Below, piece by piece: positions 57,671 through 64,000 of a DNA stretch of 64,000 bases (position 1 is the stretch's first letter; each line of letters opens with the position of its first letter). The stretch is taken from the NCBI GenBank assembly GCA_030148665.1, contig JASBSZ010000013.1, forward strand, positions 1 through 64,000. Reading direction: 5' to 3'. Origin of the DNA: Alphaproteobacteria bacterium. Its GTDB lineage: Bacteria > Pseudomonadota > Alphaproteobacteria > Rhodobacterales > Rhodobacteraceae. The notes beneath the pieces were generated by a model that saw nothing but the letters and a program-made list of their open reading frames with translations, did no database searches and was not told the origin of the DNA. A program made the position numbers and the translations under genes.

Positions 57671-59014
57671 ATGACCTTCCCCCGGCTCAAGTCAATGCTC
57701 CCCAAGGGGCTGTACGGGCGCGCGGCGCTGATCCTGATCCTGCCGATCATCACGATCCAGCTGGTGGTTTCGGTCGTATTCATCCAGCGCCTGTTCGACG
57801 GGGTCACGCGCCAGATGACGGGCTCGATCGCGACCGAGCTGGAATATGTCGTTGACCAGCTGAACCGGGCGGCGGCCAATGGGGCGGTTGCGCGGGTGAT
57901 CGGCGATGTGGCTGCCCCGCTGGGCTACAGGGTCGAGGAAATCCCCCCCGAGGCGGTCAGCGGCGATGTGCGGCGCAGCTTTTACGATCTGACCGGACGC
58001 GTGGTCGTTCAGGTCCTGCGCGATCGCCTGCCGGGGTTGCGTCAGGTCGATCTGTCCGACCCGCATTTCGTCACCCTTCAGGTGGAAACCGCCGCCGGGG
58101 CATTTTCGGTACGATTCGACCGCTACCGCGTATCGGCCAACAATCCGCACCAGCTGCTGGTGCTGATGGTCGTGGTTTCGGCATTCATGACCGCCGTTGC
58201 CTTTATCTTTCTCAAGAACCAGATGCGCCCGATCCGCCGGCTTGCCGCCGCCGCCGAGGCGTTCGGCAAGGGGCGCCATGTGCCCTATCACGTTTCGGGT
58301 GCGACCGAGGTTCGCCAGGCGGGGCAGGCCTTTCTGGACATGCGCGCGAGGATCGAACGCCAGATCGAACAGCGCACCATGATGCTGTCGGGCGTCAGCC
58401 ACGATCTGCGCACGCCGCTGACCCGGCTGAAACTGGGGTTGGCGATGTGCAGCGACGACGACATCGCCGCGCTGGCCCGAGACGTGGACGAGATGGAAAA
58501 GATGCTGGACGAATTCCTTGCCTTTGCCCGAGGGGATTCGCTCGAGGAAACGGTGCTGACCGACCCGGTCGATCTGGCCGCCCGGGTGGCCAGGGATGCC
58601 GGCCGTGGCGCGCAGGGGCAGGGGGGCAGGATCAGCTTTGTCCCGGCCTCGGGCGGCGGGCGGCGCCCGGTCAAGGTCGCCATGCGGCCCCAGGCGGTAC
58701 GCCGCGCGCTGGACAATCTTGTCACCAACGCGTTGCGTTACGGCACCCATTGCCGGCTGGGGGTGAGCGTGGCCGAGGATCACGTCCTTTTCACGGTCGA
58801 GGATGACGGGCCGGGCATCGACCCCGCGCAACGGAGCCACGCATTGCGCCCCTTCGTGCGGCTGGACGATGCCCGCAACCAGAATCGCGGCAGCGGCGTC
58901 GGGCTGGGGCTGGCCATTGCCTCGGATGTCGCGGGCAGCCATGGCGGCGAGCTGACACTGTCCGACAGTGATCTGCTGGGCGGGCTGAAGGCCGAGCTGC
59001 GCCTGCCGCGCTGA
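57671..59014 (+). CDS. EnvZ-like sensor histidine kinase
   Basis: 447 residues. Two membrane spans at about 19-40 and 160-180 enclose a periplasmic sensor of about 130 residues. Then a HAMP domain (PIRRLAAAAEAFGKGR), HisKA with GVSHDLRTPLTRLKLGL (H244), an N-box LDNLVTNALRYG, the G1 box DDGPGID and GSGVGLGLAIA. It resembles osmosensors of the EnvZ/ChvG group. No response regulator gene is adjacent, so its partner is encoded elsewhere. The gene stops 3 bases before the convergent phosphatase stop. Confidence 0.92.
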   Translation: MTFPRLKSMLPKGLYGRAALILILPIITIQLVVSVVFIQRLFDGVTRQMTGSIATELEYVVDQLNRAAANGAVARVIGDVAAPLGYRVEEIPPEAVSGDVRRSFYDLTGRVVVQVLRDRLPGLRQVDLSDPHFVTLQVETAAGAFSVRFDRYRVSANNPHQLLVLMVVVSAFMTAVAFIFLKNQMRPIRRLAAAAEAFGKGRHVPYHVSGATEVRQAGQAFLDMRARIERQIEQRTMMLSGVSHDLRTPLTRLKLGLAMCSDDDIAALARDVDEMEKMLDEFLAFARGDSLEETVLTDPVDLAARVARDAGRGAQGQGGRISFVPASGGGRRPVKVAMRPQAVRRALDNLVTNALRYGTHCRLGVSVAEDHVLFTVEDDGPGIDPAQRSHALRPFVRLDDARNQNRGSGVGLGLAIASDVAGSHGGELTLSDSDLLGGLKAELRLPR

Positions 59015-59017
59015 ACC

Positions 59018-59671
59018 CTACAGCCAGGTCAGGGCATGGTGCCTGTCGGGACGTTCCAGATGCGGCACAGCGTTGAATTGTGTCAGTCGCATGCCGCCGC
59101 GGCGCATGTGCAGCCGGGTGATCGAGGCGTTGTAGGTCGTCAGGATCAGCTCGGTCATGGCCGCCAGCTCAAGGCCCAGAAGATGCGCCAGAATCACCCC
59201 CAGCGGCCCGCCCGAGCTGACGATCAGCAGACGCTGCCCATGACGGGCATGGTCGTCGAGCGCCTTCAGAACCCGGTTTCGGAATTCGTGATAACCCTCG
59301 GGGGAACCGCTGATTTCCCCGGCCTTCCAGGCCTGCATGACGCGCGCGAAATGGGCCTCGGGATCGGCGCGCGCGTGAGTTTCGTCCAGGCCATGACGGT
59401 CGCGGAAAAGGCGTTCGATGACAAAGAAGGGCATTTCGTTCAGCCGCGCGTCCTCGTCCGGGCGGGCGTGTTCCAGGTGTTTGCCGATCCCCAGGAGCGT
59501 CTCGCGGTGCCGTCTGAGCGTGCCGCTCACCACCCGGTCGAAACTTTCGCCCCGCTCGGCCAGCCATGACCCCAGCCATGCGGCCTGCTGATGGCCCAGC
59601 GGGCTGAGCCGGTCGTAATCGTCGGTGCCATAGGATGCCTGCCCGTGGCGAACGATAAGGATTTCACCCAT
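59018..59671 (-). CDS. Histidine phosphatase (phosphoglycerate mutase-like)
   Basis: 217 residues. The LIVRHGQASYG signature has the phosphoenzyme H9. GTLRRHRETLL (second arginine), NEMPFF (acid) and the distal VSSGGPLG complete a branch-1-like site, though the usual distal histidine is replaced by a serine/glycine segment, SSGGPLGV. The start at MGEILIVRHG follows GAGGTG. Substrate unknown. Confidence 0.87.
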   Translation of the reverse strand: MGEILIVRHGQASYGTDDYDRLSPLGHQQAAWLGSWLAERGESFDRVVSGTLRRHRETLLGIGKHLEHARPDEDARLNEMPFFVIERLFRDRHGLDETHARADPEAHFARVMQAWKAGEISGSPEGYHEFRNRVLKALDDHARHGQRLLIVSSGGPLGVILAHLLGLELAAMTELILTTYNASITRLHMRRGGMRLTQFNAVPHLERPDRHHALTWL

Positions 59672-59692
59672 GAAGCACCTCTTGTGATGGCG

Positions 59693-59769
59693 TGGTAGGC
59701 CCGGAGGGACTCGAACCCCCAACCAAAGCGTTATGAGCGCTCTGCTCTGACCAATTGAGCTACAGGCCC
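59693..59769 (-). tRNA. tRNA with anticodon CAT (elongator Met or Ile2)
   Basis: 77 nt including the encoded CCA. D arm GTAGCTCAATTGGTCAGAGC, anticodon loop CTCATAA (CAU), and T arm GGGGGTTCGAGTCCCTC. The acceptor pairs GGGCCTG with CGGGCCT, giving an unusual G1:U72 closing pair; it is not the initiator. Without a profile search I cannot decide between elongator methionine and lysidine-modified isoleucine tRNA; the 5' half resembles isoleucine tRNAs. Confidence 0.85.
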
Positions 59770-59832
59770 GCCTGTCGGTCTGCTAGCGCGGGTGGTGTTG
59801 GGGGTCAAGGGGAAGGCGGGGTTTGCAGAGGA

Positions 59833-60010
59833 CAATCGCCTGAAGAGGCGAATCTGGATGCAAGCGAGGCATGCGGCCGCCCGGGTGGGCGCGGATGCGC
59901 CCGCCGAGGGGGCGGGCGGGCGCATGCCGGGCCGCAAGCGCCCCGGCGGTTGGCAATCGGGGCCGCTGCACGGCGGTGGACAGCAACAAGAGGGTTTCAG
60001 GCGATTGCCC
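59833..60010 (+). repeat. Structured intergenic repeat D, copy 2 (upstream of purM), with inserted hairpin
   Basis: 178 bases. The ends CAATCGCCTGAA (59833-59844) and TTCAGGCGATTG (59996-60007) are perfect complements. The core matches copy 1 upstream of acnA (GAGGCA, AGCGCCCCGGC, TTGGCAATCGGGG, TGGACAGC). Between GAGGCA and AGCGCC lies an extra stretch of about 65 bases bounded by GCGGCCGCCCGG and CCGGGCCGC, itself a strong inverted repeat around GCGCCCGCC-GGCGGGCGC. The rest of the 59770-60110 gap holds no gene. Confidence 0.75.
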
Positions 60011-60110
60011 CCCGCGCTTTGCACCACACGCCCTGCCAAAGCCGCCTTTTCAACGGCCGCGCGATGGGCTAGACGGGCGCCATCAGCGGCTGGTCGATCG
60101 GGGGCATGGC

Positions 60111-61157
60111 ATGACGGACAACAGCAAGGGGCTTTCCTACCGGCAGGCGGGGGTGGATATCGACGCCGGCAATGCGCTGGTCGAACGGATCAAGCCCGCG
60201 GCAAAGGCCACCGACCGGCCCGGCACCATGTCGGGGCTTGGCGGTTTTGGCGCGCTGTTCGATCTGCGCGCGGCCGGCTATGACGACCCGATCCTCGTGG
60301 CCGCGACCGATGGCGTGGGCACCAAGCTGCGCATCGCGATCGACACCGGAAATGTTTCCACCGTGGGCATCGATCTGGTCGCCATGTGCGTCAACGATCT
60401 GGTATGCCAAGGGGCCGAGCCATTGTTCTTCCTCGATTATTTCGCCACCGGCAAGCTGGCCGTTGACGAGGCCGCACAGGTGATCGAGGGCATTGCCGAG
60501 GGTTGCCGTCAGGCCGGCTGCGCCCTGATCGGGGGCGAGACGGCCGAAATGCCCGGCATGTATGAGGGCAAGGATTTCGACCTCGCCGGATTTGCAGTCG
60601 GCGCGATGGAACGCGGCCAGGCGCTGCCCCGCGACGTGGCCGAGGGCGACATCCTGCTGGGGCTGGCCTCGAATGGTGTGCATTCCAACGGCTATTCGCT
60701 GGTGCGGCGCATCATCGAACTGTCGGGCCTGGGCTGGGGCGACGCGAATCCCTTTGGCGAGGGCACATTGGGGGCCGCGCTGCTGGCGCCGACCCGCATC
60801 TATGTGCGCGCCACACTCGCCGCCATTCGCGCGGGCGGCGTGCATGCGCTGGCCCATATCACCGGCGGGGGGCTGAGTGAAAACCTGCCGCGCGTGCTGC
60901 CTGCGGGGCTGGGGGCAGGGATCGACCTTTCCGCATGGGCTCTGCCGCCGGTATTTCGCTGGCTGGCCGCCCGCGGCGGTATCGAAAGCGCCGAGTTGCT
61001 GCGCACCTTCAACGCGGGCATCGGCATGGTGCTGGCGGTTGCCCCCGACCGCGCCGAGGTGCTGGCCGATCTGCTGGCGGAACAGGGCGAACAGGTCATC
61101 CGTCTGGGCGAGGTCGTCGCGGGCGAGGGCGTCACCTACCGGGGCACATTGAAATGA
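60111..61157 (+). CDS. purM: Phosphoribosylformylglycinamidine cyclo-ligase (AIR synthetase)
   Basis: 348 residues (345 in E. coli). [79 protein letters not shown] and [16 protein letters not shown] are family motifs; the ATP site glycines and acidic residues are intact. It converts FGAM to AIR in purine synthesis. The start at [10 protein letters not shown] is preceded by GGGGG. First gene of purMN. Confidence 0.97.
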   Translation: MTDNSKGLSYRQAGVDIDAGNALVERIKPAAKATDRPGTMSGLGGFGALFDLRAAGYDDPILVAATDGVGTKLRIAIDTGNVSTVGIDLVAMCVNDLVCQGAEPLFFLDYFATGKLAVDEAAQVIEGIAEGCRQAGCALIGGETAEMPGMYEGKDFDLAGFAVGAMERGQALPRDVAEGDILLGLASNGVHSNGYSLVRRIIELSGLGWGDANPFGEGTLGAALLAPTRIYVRATLAAIRAGGVHALAHITGGGLSENLPRVLPAGLGAGIDLSAWALPPVFRWLAARGGIESAELLRTFNAGIGMVLAVAPDRAEVLADLLAEQGEQVIRLGEVVAGEGVTYRGTLK

Positions 61158-61747
61158 GCCACAAGCGCGTCGCCATCCTGATTTCGGGCGGTGGCTCGAA
61201 CATGGTGGCGCTGGTGCGGTCCATGACCGGCGACCATCCCGCGCGCCCGGTGCTGGTGCTGGCCAACCGGCCGGATGCTGGCGGGCTGAAACGGGCGGCC
61301 GCGCTTGGCGTGCCGACGGCGATGGTCGATCACCGCCCCTTTGGCGCGGATCGTACGGCGTTCGAGGCCGCCCTGACCGCCGCGTTGGAACAGGCGCGCC
61401 CCGATATCATTGCCCTGGCCGGTTTCATGCGTATCCTGACCCCGGCCTTCATCAACCGCTGGAAGGGACGGATGCTGAACATTCACCCCTCGCTGCTGCC
61501 AAAATATCGCGGGCTGCACACCCATGCGCGCGCGATCAAAGCGGGCGATGCCGAGGCGGGATGTTCGGTTCACGAGGTCACGGCCGAACTCGACGGCGGC
61601 CCGGTGCTGGGGCAGGCGCGGGTGCCCATCCTGCCCGACGACACGCCCGAAACCCTGGCCGCGCGGGTGCTGGAACAGGAACACCGCCTGTATCCGGCCG
61701 TGCTGAAGCGCTTTGCGGCAGGCGACCGCACGCCGCTCTATCTGTGA
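61154..61747 (+). CDS. purN: Phosphoribosylglycinamide formyltransferase
   Basis: 197 residues. [16 protein letters not shown] binds the GAR phosphate. [38 protein letters not shown] has the catalytic Asn and His, and [22 protein letters not shown] the catalytic aspartate. It transfers formyl from 10-formyl-THF to GAR. The start overlaps the purM stop (ATGA). Confidence 0.97.
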   Translation: MSHKRVAILISGGGSNMVALVRSMTGDHPARPVLVLANRPDAGGLKRAAALGVPTAMVDHRPFGADRTAFEAALTAALEQARPDIIALAGFMRILTPAFINRWKGRMLNIHPSLLPKYRGLHTHARAIKAGDAEAGCSVHEVTAELDGGPVLGQARVPILPDDTPETLAARVLEQEHRLYPAVLKRFAAGDRTPLYL

Positions 61748-61754
61748 GGGCGCG

Positions 61755-62105
61755 GTGAAGGGACAGCCGGTTTCAACCATCCGCAACCTTGGCCCAGCCT
61801 CTGACGCCAGCTATGCCCGTGCGGGCATCCACAGCGCCGAACAGCTGCGCGAACTCGGCGCGGACGAGGCCTATCGCCGGCTGCTGGCCGCGGGCACCAA
61901 GCCCCATTTCATCGGCTATTACGCGCTGGTGATGGGGTTGCAGGGCCGCCCGTGGAACGATTGTCAGGGCAAGGAGAAAGAACGCCTGCGAAAGGTTTTC
62001 GACCGGCTGTGCGCCGAGGCCGCGCAACAGGGCGGCGCGCCGCCGGGGATCGAGAAGATTCTCGATCGCCTGGGGGTGGTCGCGCCGCGCAGTCGGAAAA
62101 AGTGA
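61755..62105 (+). CDS. TfoX C-terminal domain protein
   Basis: 116 residues from a GTG with GAGGG upstream. STIRNLGPASDASYARAGIHSAEQLRELGADEAYRRLLAAGTKPHF is the helix-hairpin-helix-like TfoX_C domain. The N-terminal TfoX domain that carries competence regulation in Haemophilus Sxy is missing. A basic C-terminus (RSRKK) and the fold suggest nucleic-acid or protein binding; the function is not established. It follows purN after 7 bases and is probably co-transcribed. Confidence 0.83.
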   Translation: MKGQPVSTIRNLGPASDASYARAGIHSAEQLRELGADEAYRRLLAAGTKPHFIGYYALVMGLQGRPWNDCQGKEKERLRKVFDRLCAEAAQQGGAPPGIEKILDRLGVVAPRSRKK

Positions 62106-62230
62106 AACGGCCGCGGGGCCTGGCCCGACCGGCACCCCGCGAACCGGGCATCATCTTCGCGCTGTTGCAGCATGGGCCAAGTGCAACTAGTCTCGCCCTG
62201 ACAAAACCAGATAACAATAAAGAGGAAGAC

Positions 62231-62578
62231 ATGAAAATCACTATCGTCAGGATGCACCTGATGGCAGCAGCCCTCGTTGCCGCGGCCTGGCCGATGGCGG
62301 CCAGCGCCGGCGCGGACCAATCCACCGCGCAAAAGGCCACCGAGGACGGCCAGTGCCTGGCCAGCTATTATCAGGGCAGCAACGGCGCGCTGCTGACGGG
62401 TTATTCGCAAAAGGCGGCCCGTGAAAACGCGATCATCAGCTGGGGCGTCAGGGTCACGGCCTCGGTCGGGCCGCTTTACAGCGACTGGGACCGCGCGGTT
62501 GACCGCAGCTTTTCCTGTGTCAAGAAGGGCAAGCTGATCAAATGCACGGCCCGCGCGCGACCCTGCAAATCGAAATAG
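62231..62578 (+). CDS. Small secreted basic protein of unknown function
   Basis: 115 residues with a signal peptide (MAAALVAAAWPMAASA). The mature part of about 88 residues has three cysteines (DGQCLAS, RSFSCVKK, LIKCTARARPCKSK gives two), AARENAIISWGVRVTASVGPLYSDWDRAVDRSF and a basic end. A strong AGAGGAAGA ribosome site precedes the ATG. I do not recognise the family. Spacing (125 bases) suggests its own promoter. Confidence 0.78.
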   Translation: MKITIVRMHLMAAALVAAAWPMAASAGADQSTAQKATEDGQCLASYYQGSNGALLTGYSQKAARENAIISWGVRVTASVGPLYSDWDRAVDRSFSCVKKGKLIKCTARARPCKSK

Positions 62579-62645
62579 GGGATTTCCGGCAAATCCGCAG
62601 CCCTTGCCCCGGCCGGGGACACGAGGCAACCACGGGACATCTCCC

Positions 62646-64000
62646 ATGAACCTGATCCTGTTCTTCAACGGTATCGTGCTGGTCTTTGCGGCCACGGTCA
62701 TGCTGATCGTGGCCGCACTCTACTGGGCGACGGCGGACATATTCATCATGTCGGCGCTGGTGACCATGTTTCTGGGCGGGGTGCTGGCCCTTGTGGGGCA
62801 GTCGCGCCTGACGGGTTTCAACCGCCGACATATCTTTGTGCTGACCACGTCCTCGTGGATCATGGCCGGCTTTGCCGGGGCGGTTCCGCTGTGGTTCTGG
62901 GGGCTCAGCCCGGCGGATGCCTATTTCGAATCGATGTCGGGGATTACCACCACCGGCTCGACGGTGATGAGCGGGCTCGACCAGACCGCGCATGGCATTC
63001 TGCTGTGGCGGGCCCTGCTGCAATGGTTCGGGGGCGTCGGTATCATCGTCACGGGCATTGCCATCCTGCCCATCCTCAACGTTTCGGGGATGCAGCTTTT
63101 CCGGGCGGAAAGTTCGGAAAGCGGCGAAAAGGAGCTGAAGAGCGCGGCAAGTTTCGCCACCGCCACGATCTGGGTCTATGTCCTGCTGACATTCGCCTGT
63201 GTGGTGGCCTACATGGCCGGCGGGATGAGCCTTTTTGACGCCGTGACCCACGCCATGGCCACGCTTTCGACGGGGGGGTATTCGACCCATGATGCCTCGA
63301 TGGGCTATTTCGACAGCGGGCTGATCCAGTGGTCGGCGATCGTCTTCATGGTGCTGGGCAGCCTGCCCTTTGCCTGGTTCATCCGCGCCTTCAACCGCCG
63401 GATATTTTCGTCCGAACAGATCGCCGTCTACATTCCCACGCTGGTCATCATCATTCTTGCCCTGACCGCGTGGCGGGTGGCAACGTCCGACGCGGCGCCG
63501 CTGGATGCGCTGCGCGAGGTCGCCTTTTCGGTGGTCTCGGTGGTGACGACGACCGGCTTTACCGTGACCGACTATACCACCTGGGGCATGTTCGCCGTCG
63601 CGGCCTTCTTTTTCCTGACCGCCGTCGGGGGGTGTACGGGATCGACCGCCGGCGGAATCAAGATCATGCGCTGGATCGTCTCGGCCAAGGCGATCTTCAA
63701 CGCTGCGCGATCGATACAGTATCCCCACGGCGTGTTTGCCGTGCGCCACGAGGGGCGCACCGTCGAACCCGAGGTCCTGGACGGCGTCATCGCCTTTTTC
63801 ACGATGTTCTTCCTGTCGGTCGCCGGCATGACATTTGCGCTGAATTTCATGGGGATTGACATCGAGACCGCGCTCAGCGGCTCGCTCACGGCATTGATGA
63901 ATGTCGGCCCCGGCATCGGCAACACGATAGGACCCGCGGGGAATTTCGCCTCGCTGCCCGACGGCGCGAAATGGGTGTTGTCCTTTGGCATGTTCCTGGG
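62646..64000 (+). CDS. trkH: Trk-type potassium uptake protein TrkH (3' end outside window)
   Basis: At least 451 residues reach the window edge. Four pore-loop repeats carry the selectivity-filter glycines: SGITTTGSTVMSG, LSTGGYSTHD, VTTTGFTVTDY and MNVGPGIGNTIG. GGVGIIVTGIAILP and GGCTGSTAGGIKIMRW are also typical. With cytosolic TrkA it forms the main potassium importer. The start at MNLILFFNG is the first plausible one. The C-terminus, and a trkA that may follow, are not visible. Confidence 0.95.
   Translation, partial: MNLILFFNGIVLVFAATVMLIVAALYWATADIFIMSALVTMFLGGVLALVGQSRLTGFNRRHIFVLTTSSWIMAGFAGAVPLWFWGLSPADAYFESMSGITTTGSTVMSGLDQTAHGILLWRALLQWFGGVGIIVTGIAILPILNVSGMQLFRAESSESGEKELKSAASFATATIWVYVLLTFACVVAYMAGGMSLFDAVTHAMATLSTGGYSTHDASMGYFDSGLIQWSAIVFMVLGSLPFAWFIRAFNRRIFSSEQIAVYIPTLVIIILALTAWRVATSDAAPLDALREVAFSVVSVVTTTGFTVTDYTTWGMFAVAAFFFLTAVGGCTGSTAGGIKIMRWIVSAKAIFNAARSIQYPHGVFAVRHEGRTVEPEVLDGVIAFFTMFFLSVAGMTFALNFMGIDIETALSGSLTALMNVGPGIGNTIGPAGNFASLPDGAKWVLSFGMFL

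Overview
The window is about 65% GC and densely packed on both strands. Several things point to an alphaproteobacterium of the order Rhodobacterales (Paracoccus/Rhodobacter-like): a ChpT-type histidine phosphotransferase and a GapR-type nucleoid protein (parts of the CtrA-era cell-cycle machinery), an olsB-olsA ornithine-lipid pair, a HemB without the zinc cysteines, small DUF3553/DUF2312/DUF2783 proteins, and a repeated intergenic element of the form CTTCTTCTTTGCCCAAATAC plus hairpins. This is a chromosomal, mostly housekeeping region. The only mobile-element trace is the 3' end of an IS110-family transposase at the left edge.

Layout. 1-8.4 kb: IS110 remnant, an RTX repeat protein, accA, ettA, a large membrane-anchored Ntn acylase, and a beta-hydroxyacid dehydrogenase. 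8.4-15.4 kb: a structured repeat, acnA, a DUF1223 redox-like protein, a lipid A type acyltransferase, infC with a probable ATA start, and a coiled-coil membrane protein. 15.4-24.7 kb: thrS, an alpha/beta hydrolase, gapR, olsBA, chpT, the yicC-gmk-gamma carbonic anhydrase operon, and a PAS protein. 24.8-32.7 kb: a homogentisate (tyrosine) catabolic cluster (maiA, a MarR regulator, hmgA, an MBL hydrolase, fahA, a second MBL protein, an FAD monooxygenase, DUF2783) with a perfect palindrome in the hmgA promoter; identical 59-bp repeats bracket the cluster. 32.7-36.4 kb: cobD-cobC, trigger factor, tRNA-Leu(GAG). 36.5-49.8 kb: a GT10 glycosyltransferase behind a 14-bp tandem repeat, an HSL-type esterase, a GNAT acetyltransferase, a TerB-J protein, a nuclease/phosphatase-fold protein, pepF, a SYLF lipoprotein, hemB, mfd, a cytochrome b and a PepSY protein. 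50-54.2 kb: a tightly overlapped operon (CoA ligase, DsbA-like protein, Bcr/CflA transporter) divergent from an XRE-cupin regulator. 54.2-64 kb: a predicted small RNA, an orphan YejA-like binding protein, tRNA-Asn, an MBL hydrolase, an EnvZ-like kinase, a phosphoglycerate-mutase-like phosphatase, a CAU tRNA, a second copy of the structured repeat, purMN, and the start of trkH.

The most interesting signals are intergenic. (1) Eight loci carry a two-part element: a pyrimidine-rich 20-mer followed by one or two GC hairpins whose sequence varies while the pairing is kept. Seven of the eight lie between convergent genes and none lies between divergent genes. (2) A second, unrelated structured repeat occurs upstream of acnA and of purM, the second copy carrying an inserted hairpin. 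(3) A compact sigma70-type promoter followed by two hairpins and a T-tract on the minus strand at about 54.3 kb looks like an undescribed small RNA of roughly 75 nt. Two proteins show unexpected active-site changes: an MBL protein lacking most of the second metal site, and a LpxL-like acyltransferase with Gln in place of the catalytic acid. All functions are read from sequence alone; no database search was run.
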